From Sparassis latifolia (lineage: Eukaryota; Basidiomycota; Agaricomycetes; Polyporales; Sparassidaceae), in contig CM031562.1 in NCBI GenBank assembly GCA_018466975.1, positions 3,162,001-3,226,000 of the forward strand: DNA of 64,000 nucleotides, in the 5' to 3' direction. The notes below the pieces were generated by a model. The model saw only the letters and a list, made by a program, of their open reading frames with translations. It was not told the DNA's origin and ran no database searches. Positions 34,161 to 45,052 of this stretch are shown here, piece after piece (within the stretch, counting starts at the first letter, position 1; each line of letters begins with the position of its first letter). Made by a program: the position numbers and the translations under genes.

Positions 34161-35252
34161 GAATCGTGGTTTGCCTCCAGTTCTATGCATTACTTTTGGC
34201 TGACCATTCTCCGGCCTTCCAGATGTCCACTTTTGATCACGGATGTCTGGCTCGAAATGAAGGTGCGCTCTTCATTGTGTTATCTCGTTCACTGACCAAT
34301 GGTCGTCCGCCCAGACCGAGGATGGCCGTCGCCGTCCCTGCCGCATGGTGAGCGTAAACTGCCAGTCAACGTCGCGCAAGGAGCATACACACTGCGCCCT
34401 TCCTCGAAGGAGACCGACGGAACGACCCGGTGCGGTCTGATGATGGCACTCGTTGCCTCCGCGCACTGTAGAGCTCTCCGTGTCTGGTCGGCAGGCTGCT
34501 CGTTGCTTGACGTTGGTTGACGGTTTGCGCTCCCCTTGCGGTTGTCCTCAAGAGGAGACGGATTCGCCGGAGGATACCTTGTGGCCATATACTAAGGTGT
34601 GTCATCTTAGTTCTGGCTAACGGTTGGTATATCTGCGACGCTGTGAGTGCTGGCTGGCCCCGGTGAGTACTTGTCTCTCTTGTCTGGGCTACACTTGCTC
34701 TGGCGACTGCGTCCACCTGTTCGGCGTTCTCTGGCGACACGGCTCTTGAGCGCCGCCCGCTCGAGTCTTCGGCAAATGGTCTGCGGCCATTCTTAGGCGA
34801 CTATTCATTGCTTTTCTGCTTGTCCGTCAATAATCTGCAAAATCTGGCTCCTTTGCTACTAGTGCTTGGCTCACTGGTGACTGTCATATGTCGGTGAGCG
34901 CTGTAGCATGATATAATATTTGTTTCGTTTGATTTCTCTCAGAACGAATTCACGAGTCAGACGATGCGACGTCACAGCGATTAAACGATCTATTTCACTG
35001 TGTGGTGAGCACTCCCTTCACTTCAGTTCGGCGAGTGTGCCGCGTTCGTCTGCTTTGACGACGTGTTAATTGAACGTAGACGCAACAGCGTTTTGCGCCT
35101 GAATGCCGTTGTCAGTCGACTGCATGTTTTTTATTTGGTGAGAGCTCTCTTGTCCTGAGTTGGGTGACATGCTATTCTCGTTCGCTTTCACCCTGGTTAA
35201 AGGTAGAATCGCGACAAGACCGCTATATCCAGTAAAGGTGGGTGTTTCTTTT

Positions 35253-35365
35253 CCCGAGGGCGGGCAGCGCTTGCGGTGCAGGCGTTGTCCGGGCGCGGAC
35301 CTTTACGTGGTCCTCGGGATAAGTACCTCGTTGCCTCCTGGCAGCGGGGGAAACCAACTCGCGCC
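35253..35365 (+). ncRNA. Structured module R3 (arm 1)
   Basis: Same order of helices as R2. Stem B reads GGGCAGCGC / GCGTTGTCC, so an A-U pair of R2 has become G-C. The last hairpin is CCTCGTTGCC / GGCAGCGGGG, continuous with G-U pairs. The outer helix is shortened to CCCGAGG / CCTCGGG. It also follows a donor-like AAAG|GTGGGT. Confidence 0.55.
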
Positions 35366-36104
35366 GAACTCCAGGTATGATTTCTTTCTCATATCCGCTT
35401 ACATGATTCCCCTTTGTCGCTGCAGTACGAGCACGAACGCATTTCGACGGATACATTGGATGCCATCTTTGCGCCGCCGATACTGTTCGACGGCGACGGT
35501 ATTGGTAAGTCTCATTCGTTGTTGCCATCTTTTATTTCTGCCTGATTAATTCCTCCTGAGAGTAGGTAATCAATGCTCCTCTGCTTCCCGAAGATCGTGA
35601 TATTGGTTCTGATGTTCCCTTTCTCGAGCTCGACGACTTACTGGGCGATGCCATCTCGACCATTTTCGAATTTTATTCTGGCGACTTGGGCTGTCGTGCT
35701 TGTTTGTGCTCTGCTTCGGAACTAGTGGCAACATTTTACGGCGACGAATGAACTGGCTAGTTTACCGCGGCAACCCCTCCTCTTCTGCTTGTGACTGTCG
35801 TAACCACGGCAGTTCTCTTTCGGCTCGGTTATTTGTCGTATTACGAGCTCTGGACTCTCTGGCGACGGCCGACTGCACTGATTCCGCTCTTCTACGGTGA
35901 AACACTGAGGTCTGAAAGTCAGCTTGTGTGGTGCGATTGTCTCTGGCAATGTTATCTCGAGTGCGACTTCGACGACTTCTATCGGTCAACGGCTGTCTGG
36001 CGGCATGGCTTGGCATTTCTCGCTCTCGGAAGTCTTGTCTATGTTTTTCCCCTCTTTTCTATATTAGTCTCGTCTGACAATCATGTTGTATGCCCCCTCC
36101 TGTA

Positions 36105-36214
36105 CCCGAGGACGGGTGGCACCTGCTTTGTGGGTGCTATCCGGGCGCGGACCTCTACGTGGTCCTCGGGACGAGTACCTTGTCGCTTCGGCGCAGGGGA
36201 AACTAACTCGCGCC
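36105..36214 (+). ncRNA. Structured module R4 (arm 1)
   Basis: The most diverged full module, yet every helix is kept. Outer CCCGAGGAC / GTCCTCGGG. Stem B GGGTGGCACC / GGTGCTATCC (a C-G pair of R2 replaced by U-A). GGACC-TCTACGT-GGTCC. GGCGCG / CGCGCC. Linker GGGACGAGTACC. GAAACTAACT before the last helix strand. Confidence 0.55.
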
Positions 36215-36531
36215 GAAGTCCAACATACATTCGTTCGTTTCATCCGCTGTCATTCACTGATCTACCATTGGTTTTGAAGCTAAAAAAACTCACATCTTAA
36301 GACGACTTCCTCACTATGCTAAGCTCGACGACTCTGGTTGCTGTCGACTTCTGCTGCTTCGTCTGGGCGGCACACCACTCTTCTGGTCTGGCTCGCTTGC
36401 GTCTTGAATGCTAGAACATGGCACGTCTGTGGCGGCGACGTCTTCACCTATGGCGAACTCCGGCGGCACGACATCAAAATGTATATGCTGTGCTGTCGGG
36501 CTCCGTGTGCTGTCGTTTCTGGGTTTCTGTT

Positions 36532-36773
36532 ATTCATCTGCCTCCTGTATTACACTGTGCTGTCTTGCGCTATTCTCCAATTATGTATCCCACAATTTGA
36601 TCATGGTACCAGTCCAAGCACCGCAGAACAACTGTCAGATTTAGCGTCACCGCATCGCAATAGTTGGGTTTGAGAGGGTGGTTGAGAGAGATTCATACAC
36701 TCAGCAATATATTTCCCTCAGTCACTCGTGAGCATCCTCAGAGATCCTTGTGTCCGTCTCGACTTTGATCGTG
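36532..36773 (+). repeat. About 240-bp direct repeat, right copy
   Basis: Partner of 31222-31463. It starts within 5 nt of the inner end of arm 1 and is not found at the corresponding edge of arm 2. Its termini show no obvious TG...CA, and no primer-binding site or polypurine tract is evident, so an LTR reading is not supported. Confidence 0.7.
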
Positions 36774-37080
36774 TCCCTCACGACCGTAGTGTCCGGACGA
36801 TACCCAGACTTCCGTAGTCTAGTCCTGCTACGAAAGCAGACATAACACTAGACAACGAGCCTCAGAACAGCTGCTGCACTAGCCTAACGGATCGGGAAAA
36901 AATTGTAGGTTGCAAGTCGGGAGAAAACTGGTCGGTGACTGTCAGAACGAACACAAGAGAATTTTCAGGGGACGCACTGAGGCAATGTGTACGACTGTTC
37001 CTAGCTGTCCATGGCAGACCTGTGAGATAAATCGAATGATGACTGTAAGGAAGGAATAGTAGCCGCATAGCGCGACAAAA

Positions 37081-37395
37081 TTACCAATCAGCTGCACGGG
37101 TCGCTTCGACGTTGTATTGCACGTTCTTCCGGTACTTGGTGAAGAGGTCGGCTGCTATCTGTACGTGCGCATTGGCGCTAGTAATCTCCTGTGCTACATG
37201 AGTCAAGGTAACAGAGAAGTCTGGTCGACATACCTCAAGACAACGATTCAGCTCGACAATGGTTTCCGTGCACTTATCCTGAAAATTTATCCGATACTCA
37301 CAACTACATGACGCAGAAAGCACGAGTAAACTCACAGCATTCTTGATGATGCGTTGAAGAAGAACGTTTTGACGTTCAGCATGCGGATTCTCCAT
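37081..37395 (-). CDS. DAD4: DASH complex subunit Dad4
   Basis: Dad4 is one of the about ten small subunits of the fungal DASH/Dam1 ring that couples kinetochores to spindle microtubules. Three exons (37395-37336, 37278-37234, 37188-37081) with introns of 57 and 45 nt (GTGAGT...TTCAG, GTATGT...CACAG) give about 70 aa, the usual Dad4 length. The protein starts MENPHAERQNVLLQRII, has an ETIVELNRCLEEI coiled-coil heptad segment and ends with FTKYRKNVQYNVEATRAA. These are the family's hallmark start (MENPH) and C-terminal Y-x-x-N-V-Q-x-x-x-E-A-T motif. The gene sits inside the spacer of the inverted repeat and is probably essential or important for chromosome segregation, so its surroundings are worth noting. 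I see no breaks. Confidence 0.9.
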   Translation of the reverse strand: MENPHAERQNVLLQRIIKNAVSLLVLSASCSCEYRINFQDKCTETIVELNRCLEVCRPDFSVTLTHVAQEITSANAHVQIAADLFTKYRKNVQYNVEATRAADW

Positions 37396-37619
37396 GGTAA
37401 AGACCTGATAACAATCCTACTGATGAAGTGATGGGAGATGAATACAGATACAGTTGACAGTGAACAACAGAATTAAACCTTTAGTCGCAAGGGAAAAATA
37501 GAACGTGTTGGCTGAGAACGCGTCGGTGGCTGAGTATTTCGGCATTTTCCGACGCTGAACCTGCGATTGTATGTTACGGTAAGGGTGTTTTCTCGCACTA
37601 TATTCCTTTCTAATCAGGA

Positions 37620-38950
37620 TGCAGAGCTCTGCACTCCCTACCACTTCCTCAAAGTGTCTTGGGTTGCCAGGTGGATTGTGGATATTGGTCTCGTTGGAGC
37701 TCAGTGCGCAAGACGTGCTGACATGCAAGCGGGCGAGATACGTATGATGTTCTCGTCTTTGCGTGTTACTGAATTCTAACAATATCTAACGCGTTGGGTA
37801 GGTATGTCGCGACTTGTGTGGTTTCATCGAGGATTCCACGCACCTGCAGTACAAGATTGAGCTGTTTGCTGCTGGCCTGATAGACGAGCCCACTGGAAGA
37901 CTTTTAACAGGACAGCGACTTACTAGACTGAAATAGTACCAGATACGAGTTAACCGTGGAGCTGTCACAAGACCATGTCTTGTCGGTATCGGTGTCGGCA
38001 GTCAGTGCGTGTTCCGTCTACCGGAGCTCGCAGACCCCGAGAATTTCCTTGTGATCAATAGTCTCGCAACGCACTCCACATCGTATCCCTCATCTTCACC
38101 AAGTGAAGCCGTGCCCTTCCAGCTTTCACCAAAAAACAAAGTTTTCTTGCCTAAAATACGCAGTCACAAAATGGAACACAGGAAAGACACTCGAGCCCAT
38201 CACAACTGCATCTTCGTCCCGTCCAGTACAATCGTGGCCGGCACCATGCGAGCGGTGAATTTCTTGGAGAATTGCCTTGTTATATTCCCTTAGAATGAAT
38301 GGGTGCTGACAAGTATAATGTAAAGCTCATGCCCGTGCTGGGGTCGAAGGCTATCGTCGCGTATCATCATCCAAAGTCTCTGCCAAGCGACGGTTTGCAT
38401 CCTCAACTACGATCGTTAACGAGCCTAACACATTCAAGCAAATTCTCACCGGCTTCCGGGAAGAGATCACAACGAGCCTGCCGTACCGAAAAGGGGGTTA
38501 CGTGACTGGAGAAGTCCGTTCTCCTTATGTCCAACGGTGTTGTAACATGGGTAAGTACTTTCCATACGATACGATTTTTGGGGTGCGTCATTAATCTCTG
38601 ATGCATCGTACACAGCGAGGATTTTCGCCATGTGAAACTGGATTACTGGAACTTGAATACTTAAGATGTGTTGTACACGGTGAGTGGATGCTCTCTCAAA
38701 TGGATACTGAACAAGGAGGATCAGTATCTCGATTAATCAGCCCCGGAAGACTTCCTGCGTTATGCAGGAACGTGATTGCTTCAAGGACAGACCATCAAAC
38801 GAGATCATCGTTCACTAAAGACCGTTATCTGGGTTGCTTATCCTGTCGGTCTCGACGAAACGGTACGGCGTGATGACAACGCTACAATTGAGCAGGCACC
38901 CGAGACAACAGCCGATGTCATCTCGGGTGTGTTCTCCCAAGTCGACACAG
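37620..38950 (+). pseudogene. Decayed paralogue of the F-box gene at 39520-41399
   Basis: LVSLELSAQDVLTCKR (about 37660-37730) matches the end of the F-box (LGYLSVPSMLTCKQ). After a possible GC-AG intron, VCRDLCGFIEDSTHLQYKIE and LFAAGLIDEPTGRLL match the second exon of the intact gene (VNRFFYGLIEDSVRLQYKTE, LYAAGMINGPPGRMA). A TAG follows within about 15 codons. Later traces include MEHRKDTRAHHNCIFV and, near 38620-38660, a WITGTLNT-like stretch (compare WNWKTGNL). Multiple stops and frame changes make it a pseudogene, in opposite orientation to the intact gene. Confidence 0.6.
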
Positions 38951-39519
38951 AGATGTTGGTTTGACAGCTCCAGGAGTGAAATCGAGCAAGCACAAGGAAA
39001 TTTGACCCGTCTTTGGTTCTTCATCTGGTGCAGCATGCAGCGAGGCCTCTCATACCTCTCGAGGGGACGGTCATGTTGCCCTTCCTACATACGCTCCACC
39101 ATTCGTAGAGTTTGTCTCCGCATGCTCTGCGAAGAACGACCCATCTATTAGGCGCTACAACCTACTTATCAGCAGGAGTAGACTCTAAATGATCTAGAAT
39201 ACTGTTCACTGGTATGAGTTTTGAGTGGCTACCCCGACAATTTTAGCTCCAACGTAATCGCGGGACTCACAATAGTACAGCCCATGGTATTAAGCTACCA
39301 ATGCGCAAAGTCGCGGAGGCTACTACAGAAAGTGTGGCGACGACGCCATCGAAGAATCGGCGTACAGCAGGATCACCGATATGGTGACCAGCTAGTAATC
39401 AAGGTATTCTGAAGAAAGGGACAGTTGGCAGCACCTGGCCAACATCAGATGAGAGATAGCGTGCAAGCAAACAAAGAGAGCCCATTAAATGACATTGACA
39501 GGCATGGCTGCGTCTCACT

Positions 39520-41399
39520 TCAAATTGTAAGCACTCTGAATTGTGGTCCAGAGTCCTGATCCGAATTATGATGTGAATGCGAGCAAAGGCAGAGCAGAGA
39601 ATGATATACCTGAACCATGACACCGTCAGCCATTAGCACAGCTTTCTCCAAGCGGTTCTCCTCCGAGGATAATGAGATCCTCGTCCTGCTGAGGCAATAC
39701 GGCAGGGAGGTCACAACGTCACGGACGAAACTACTCGGTTTACGGATCGTGGACGGGCCAGTTACGTATGTTGTCGATGTTTCAGTCGGCCGTATCGTCC
39801 GAGTCGGGAGAGACGTCAGAGGCGTCAGTTGCCTGACTGCACCGGGCGTAAAGTCATACACTTCCAGCATTATTGGTTGCTCTTCAGTGATGATCCAGCT
39901 GGCATACGTGACCAAGCCCCTCAGACCCGATGAGGTGCAAACGTCGTCGACAAAAAGGTGCCAGTCATCCGGAGCCGGGAAGATTTGGTGCAGGCCATCT
40001 GCAAGCACCTCTATCATCCTCGACCCCGTCGGCCCCCATGCGTCCCAAGGGAGATTGCGTCGCGCACGTCCCGCCTCTACCTTGGCTAGGCTAGAGAGAA
40101 ATGTGCTGGAGGGCACGAAGAGTATGAACACATCATGTCTGTCTCCGTCATCGACGCCAGTTGGGAGTAATATGATTGTAATGAGAAATAACCGTTCAGA
40201 AGCGTCGGCGTGGAAAGGTGCAGGTGAGAGCTGGCGCTGTTCGGAGAATGGGATGGCTTGCATCGCAATAGTCAGCCCGCGAAGTGCGTTCGAGGAGCGT
40301 TCCGGTAAATTGAATGCGCACACGTAGTCCCCGTCACCGCTGGGAACGCATGTCATTTCTTCGCAGTCGACATCAACAGAATACACAACAAGTTGATCAC
40401 CAAGGCAGACCAGGAAATGATCGCAATTGAGGAATGCAAATGAGCGCGGGCATCTTGCAGAGTATTCGGAAGACATTTTCTAGCCATTTATGTCCTCAGT
40501 ATCACGAAAGATACAGATACAACGTGAACGAGAAGCCTGCTCACCCAGATCAAATTTCCGGTTTTCCAATTCCACAACCGCAGGACAGACCTCCCATCGT
40601 CCTCATAGATATCGCCCTCCAGTTCCAACCAGGCCAGAACGTCAGCTTGAAGCGACAAGGCGTGATCAGGATCATAGAACATTTCTACAGGAGGCAGAGC
40701 CGAGACACGGGCTAATGGGTGCGGGTCACCTGTGGCCAGAGACCGAAACTGGATCCTTGCCGTTTTCGTAGGCGGAAATCTGTGAATGACCAATGGGCGT
40801 GTGTCGTGCAGTGATCATGAAGGATACTGACGCATGCTCGTCCTCGAGCTCTTGAATCAAAACCAGGAGGTCCTGGTCAATATCCACCTCGATCAGGACC
40901 GTGGACATGTCAATCTTCTCGTCCTGAATCAAACACTGCCAACGCTTCTCTTCGAGTCCCCTAAGGCGAGAGGGGAGATGCACTATCTCGATCCCGCTAC
41001 GGGAGGCCTCAGGCTGAGCAAGCGCGCTAGGAGAGATGGAGAGAAAGCTGACACCTTCGGGAATTGTCACTTCAGCGGAAAAATCGAGAGCTCGCCAGGC
41101 ACGTTGGTACTCTTTCAATCTCTGTAACCTCTCAACGATGGCCATTCTTCCTGGAGGGCCATTGATCATCCCAGCAGCGTACAGCTCGGTTTTGTACTGT
41201 AGTCGCACAGAATCCTCTATGAGTCCGTAGAAAAAGCGGTTGACCTGTGATTCTATGTTAGCTGGATAGGAAACGTGCCACGATCTTCACTTTCCTGCTT
41301 ACAGGTGAGCATGCTCGGCACGCTGAGATAGCCCAGGATCATCTCCAGCAGTTCCGTTGACAGCGCTTGCAGTATTATACCCTGCTGGTGTCTATCCAT
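39520..41399 (-). CDS. F-box protein with possible beta-propeller C-terminal domain
   Basis: Five exons: 41399 to about 41295, 41251 to about 40835, about 40770-40540, about 40478-39613, and a short last exon ending at 39520, giving about 560 aa. Exon 1 carries the F-box (LSTELLEMILGYLSVPSML, then TCKQ). Exon 2 starts VNRFFYGLIEDSVRLQYKTE and is followed by a charged helical region and by strands of a kind seen in WD/propeller-like folds (LRLWNWKTGNLIW; SFAFLNCDHFLVCLGDQLVV). Introns 2 and 3 keep frame. Intron 1 has no proper donor: the sequence after TCKQ is CAG|GAAAGTG, one base from GTAAGTG. A nearby GTAAGC would force a different acceptor and add a few residues. The gene may therefore be freshly damaged or spliced in an unusual way. 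It presumably acts as an SCF adaptor; the target is unknown. Confidence 0.65.
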
Positions 41400-41794
41400 C
41401 CCCTCTAGAGCGCTGTGTGAATGATCCCGTCTGTACGTGGCTCGGGATGGAGACAGATTGCCTAAAAAGGCATGTGTCGCCTTTGAACCTAAACACCGAA
41501 CACAGAGGACGAACATTCGTGAATAACATACAACAGACTCTTCTCTAATTTCCATCATAATGAAGACTACGGTACGTCAACAAATCCCAGGATAATCATC
41601 TAGTGAGTACTATGCCAGGGCAGTTTTTTTGCGACTCCGCATCATTGTTCAAGTTTCGGAAAGAGCTGTAAAGGCTTACAGTCGTTTGCATATGAGACTG
41701 CGTTTCCGCTTCTGTAAAAGTTGTTGTAGCCAAATAGTCACACTATGTCACACTAAAAACATTAAAATTCCCCACTGCCAGGACTACATCCATC

Positions 41795-42190
41795 ATGGCA
41801 CCGCACACCTCTCCTGAGCTGCGGGAACTCATGGTGTCGTGGCGAAGCACCAAAACCATAGCGGAAATTGCAGCTCTCGCTCACTGTTCCCCGCACACTG
41901 TCAAATGAGGTCCTCTGACTATACCGCAACTATGGTGTCATCGAGAACCCGTTCGCACGTCCCCGAGGGGCAGTACAAATTTTAGATACCAATGATGTGA
42001 ATTATATGGTCTCTTCTTGCAGCAAATCCATGCCTCTATCTTGATGAGCTCCGGATGCAGCTCTTCATCTATCGTGAAATCAATGTTTCACATGCCACCC
42101 TCTGGTGCACACTCCATAGATCAGCACTCAGTCACAAACAGGTATTAAAGGAAGCCATGGAACGGAATGAGCTTCTACTGTCAACCTAAG
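41795..42190 (+). mobile_element. Tc1/mariner-type transposase remnant (N-terminal part)
   Basis: The frame from the ATG at 41795 gives MAPHTSPELRELMVSWRSTK and IAEIAALAHCSPHTVK, a helix-turn-helix of the kind found at the start of basidiomycete Tc1/mariner-like transposases. It then has a stop. Further family-like fragments follow in other frames (YRNYGVIENPF, RPRG, DTNDVNYMV, YLDELRMQLFIYREINVSHATLW-like pieces). The DDE catalytic core is not seen. No terminal inverted repeats were identified. Confidence 0.6.
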
Positions 42191-42194
42191 AAGC

Positions 42195-44470
42195 CTGCAA
42201 TTGGGAGAGTATGCAATCAATATTGTGGGGGGACATCGTGGAAGGATACACACGCTGGCACACTGGGTCTTGAAACGGGTTAGGGTTTGTCACACTGTTT
42301 GGCTACAACAAATAACTTTTACACAAGTGGAAACGCAGTTTCATATGCAAACGACTGTACCTTTGTCTAGCGTCCCATCCTTTATCCTTTGCTGGACTTT
42401 ACTGATATCTCAGGCAGCCCGGTTGGACCAGATGATTATCTGTCCTCATTTGTCCTGATTCTCCGACAATGACTGCTCTTGAGATCTGTCCGGTCAGGGA
42501 GTAATGACATGCCAAAGCCGGACTTCCTGCATTCTCTCCGGTTTTTGACTATTGAGGAGCTCATGATCTGTATGCGCAGTGAAAGACTAAGAACAATTCA
42601 ACCTGTAGTGCGTATTTAACTCTTCGGATGGAAGCTACAAAATGAGATATTGCGCTCATGAAAATCTCTTCTCCACTTTCAGCACGTAAATGGAAGCCTA
42701 TCCCTTTACCAGACTCGTTAACAGCCTCAGGTAGATAGGAGAAGCAATTGTTACTCTCTATGCCACATTTTTGGCTCCTGCGACTAATGCAGTAATGGCC
42801 AGCCCGAGAAACATGCCGCCCACTTCGCCCATTTTATCACACGTACCAGTACGACACATCGGCACTGCGGACCTCTGGGTCGATTGCGCAGACTCCAATG
42901 CGTTGGTTCAGTCCGGTACGTAGGAATTCGCACCTGGTACACGGTGAGTTCCTGATCATTGGCACTGAGGTCCGTTAGCCTTAGTGATCACCCGACATGG
43001 CATGCGTGCCCAATACGATGGAAAAATTACGGGTCCTGTGGCCGCATATCGCACCTGAACCTCCGAGATGTATGGTGTATTCTAGCGCAGGGTCATTTCT
43101 AGAGGATGCCTAGTGCAAAGGCTCAATTTTATTGCTCAGTGTCAGTCTAATGGCCTCCTCTTCGGCTTGCTGCAGTAATAGGACCCGCGCTCGTCATCTG
43201 GCCATGCCCTTTCACTTCCGATACTGTATTTGTGTCACTTTCCGTACGGTTCCTTCACCGATCCGGGTTCCGAATGATGCACTCTGGCGAATCGGCCCAT
43301 CCGCAGATCATCCAGTACGGCGAGCATACCATGATCGTCGTTGCCGTAAAAGTATATTCATTTACTGCATCACACTCTATCACCCTCTTTCCCTTATCCA
43401 GAGGTGCAGCTTATGGCTTGAAAACCCACCCAATCGTATGCTACTCGTCCTGACAGGCATTCAAATTTGCGAGATGGCCGTGGTCACCCACTCATCATCG
43501 CCCTCGCTTCATCGCGCATTTTGCTCATCTCCACGGCATCCTGCAGATCACGATGATTTGTAGGACCCTCCACGCAACACGTACGTATTAAAACCTGACG
43601 GTGATAGACCTGGACGCACTAACCACATATCGTCCAGGTCCTCTCACCGCACACCTCGCGCTATCGATCGTGGCGCTGCATGCTTATAAGGCCGCGCTTC
43701 GTCAGCGCCCACAATACGAATACCACTAGCTTCGGGAGCGCGAAATATAAAGTCCGGGCATCCGCCGTTCAAGATGCCTGTGGCTGGATCGTCCCAGCCT
43801 TCACCACCGGCGTCCACGAAGGAAACCCCAACGCGCACTATCGTGTAATCGCTGCTCACTGAGAGGTCGTCGCGCGAGCTCAAGGCACAGGAATACAAAT
43901 ACACAAATTTTCAGCGTTAACACGTCGGGAAGCCTGAGAATCGCGCACCTCGCCACCTCGAAGCTCTTCCCTGAAGGGCCTGCATGGGTTCCCCGAACAC
44001 GAAGTATGCACCGTGTGCAAACCAGGAGGCTGAGATCCGGCTCTATCTCGTATGTGGAGAGAACACCGCCCGCAGAACCGCCTCAGGTCCGCACGATTAT
44101 GCAAAGGCCTTCTCGTCGTTCTCATACAAGGCCGTAATCGCTATTCGATTAGTCGCTCGAGCGATAGTGGCTGATACGTGCCGCTCCGCACTCGAAAACG
44201 TATCTTCCCAGGGACACGCTGAAGTTGCGCAGCGCTCGAATTCATAGGAAGTTGCTCGCAGAAATTCGAAAATCCAGTATGCGATGCGATCTATTGCAAG
44301 CAACAAGACCAAGCGCGTATCGTAACCATCGACCGGAAAGCACATCCATCCAAGCATGGTAAGCAGAACGACCACGACCACGACCACGACCATCGTCGAG
44401 CCGCATATAAATCATAAACAAACGTGAGAAAATCGTACCGTACGAGCGTATGCGTTACAAAGTCAACTCA
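42195..44470. other. Stretch without a recognisable gene; (ACGACC)n microsatellite at its end
   Basis: Short frames only. At 44368-44395 the hexanucleotide ACGACC is repeated about four to five times. The segment may include further decayed transposon sequence. Confidence 0.4.
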
Positions 44471-45052
44471 GTCAGTCAGTCGTACAGCACTAGCACAAGC
44501 ATACATGCCTTCCCAGAAGCGGACAGACGCGACAGCGGACAAGCGAACCGAGCCGCCTGGCGAAGGCGGAGCACGCAGCCCCTGCCTTTCGAGCGTGGAG
44601 GTCGTGGGGAAAGGCGTAAATACGATCTTGATCGCGCGGGTCGTGAGACGGTCAGTGGTGGGATTGATATGAACGGGTGGACGCGGACGGGCGTCCGCAC
44701 TTCGTTCGGGCATTCGGAGATAGCATTGCACTGCGTACAGACGCAGACACAGCCCCGCATGCGAGGACGGGTGCGGGCGGGAAGTGGGTTGGGGTCGGCC
44801 GGCCGATAGCGCGATACTCGAGGATGAGAAGATGCGAACAATGAAGGTGGGGATGAGTGGAATGCGGCGAGAAGGAGACAATGCGTGAGTACCGATAGAA
44901 GTGCGAATGGTGAACCATGTAAGTAAGCAGGAATCCGAGGTCGAGACGAACGAGCAGCAACGACGGACGGTGGGAGAAGTGAGAAGAACCAGTCGGGGGA
45001 CGACAATCCAGGACGCCGTCGAGTCGAGTCAGACAGGACATGAGACGCAAGC

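Larger units (their letters stand above)
31463..36527 (+). repeat. Long inverted repeat, arm 1
   Basis: The whole segment recurs in inverted orientation at 55262-60537. Corresponding frames show how close the arms are: 34299-34520 and 57487-57708 encode 73 codons with two differences. The arm holds a truncated Mug135-like 5' end (31463-31794), a TATA-type promoter, intron-like GT-AG intervals, degenerate about 150-180 nt tandem repeats and four copies of a structured module. No transposase, reverse transcriptase, integrase or replication protein is visible in any frame. The inner end (about 36440-36527) is more diverged and carries an 11-14 nt difference near CGGCGGCACGACATC. Confidence 0.85.

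Noticed and set aside
31222..36773. Complete LTR retrotransposon (direct repeats as LTRs)
   Set aside because: No gag, protease, reverse transcriptase, RNase H or integrase frame lies between the repeats, no primer-binding site or TG...CA ends are evident, and the inverted partner lacks the repeats.
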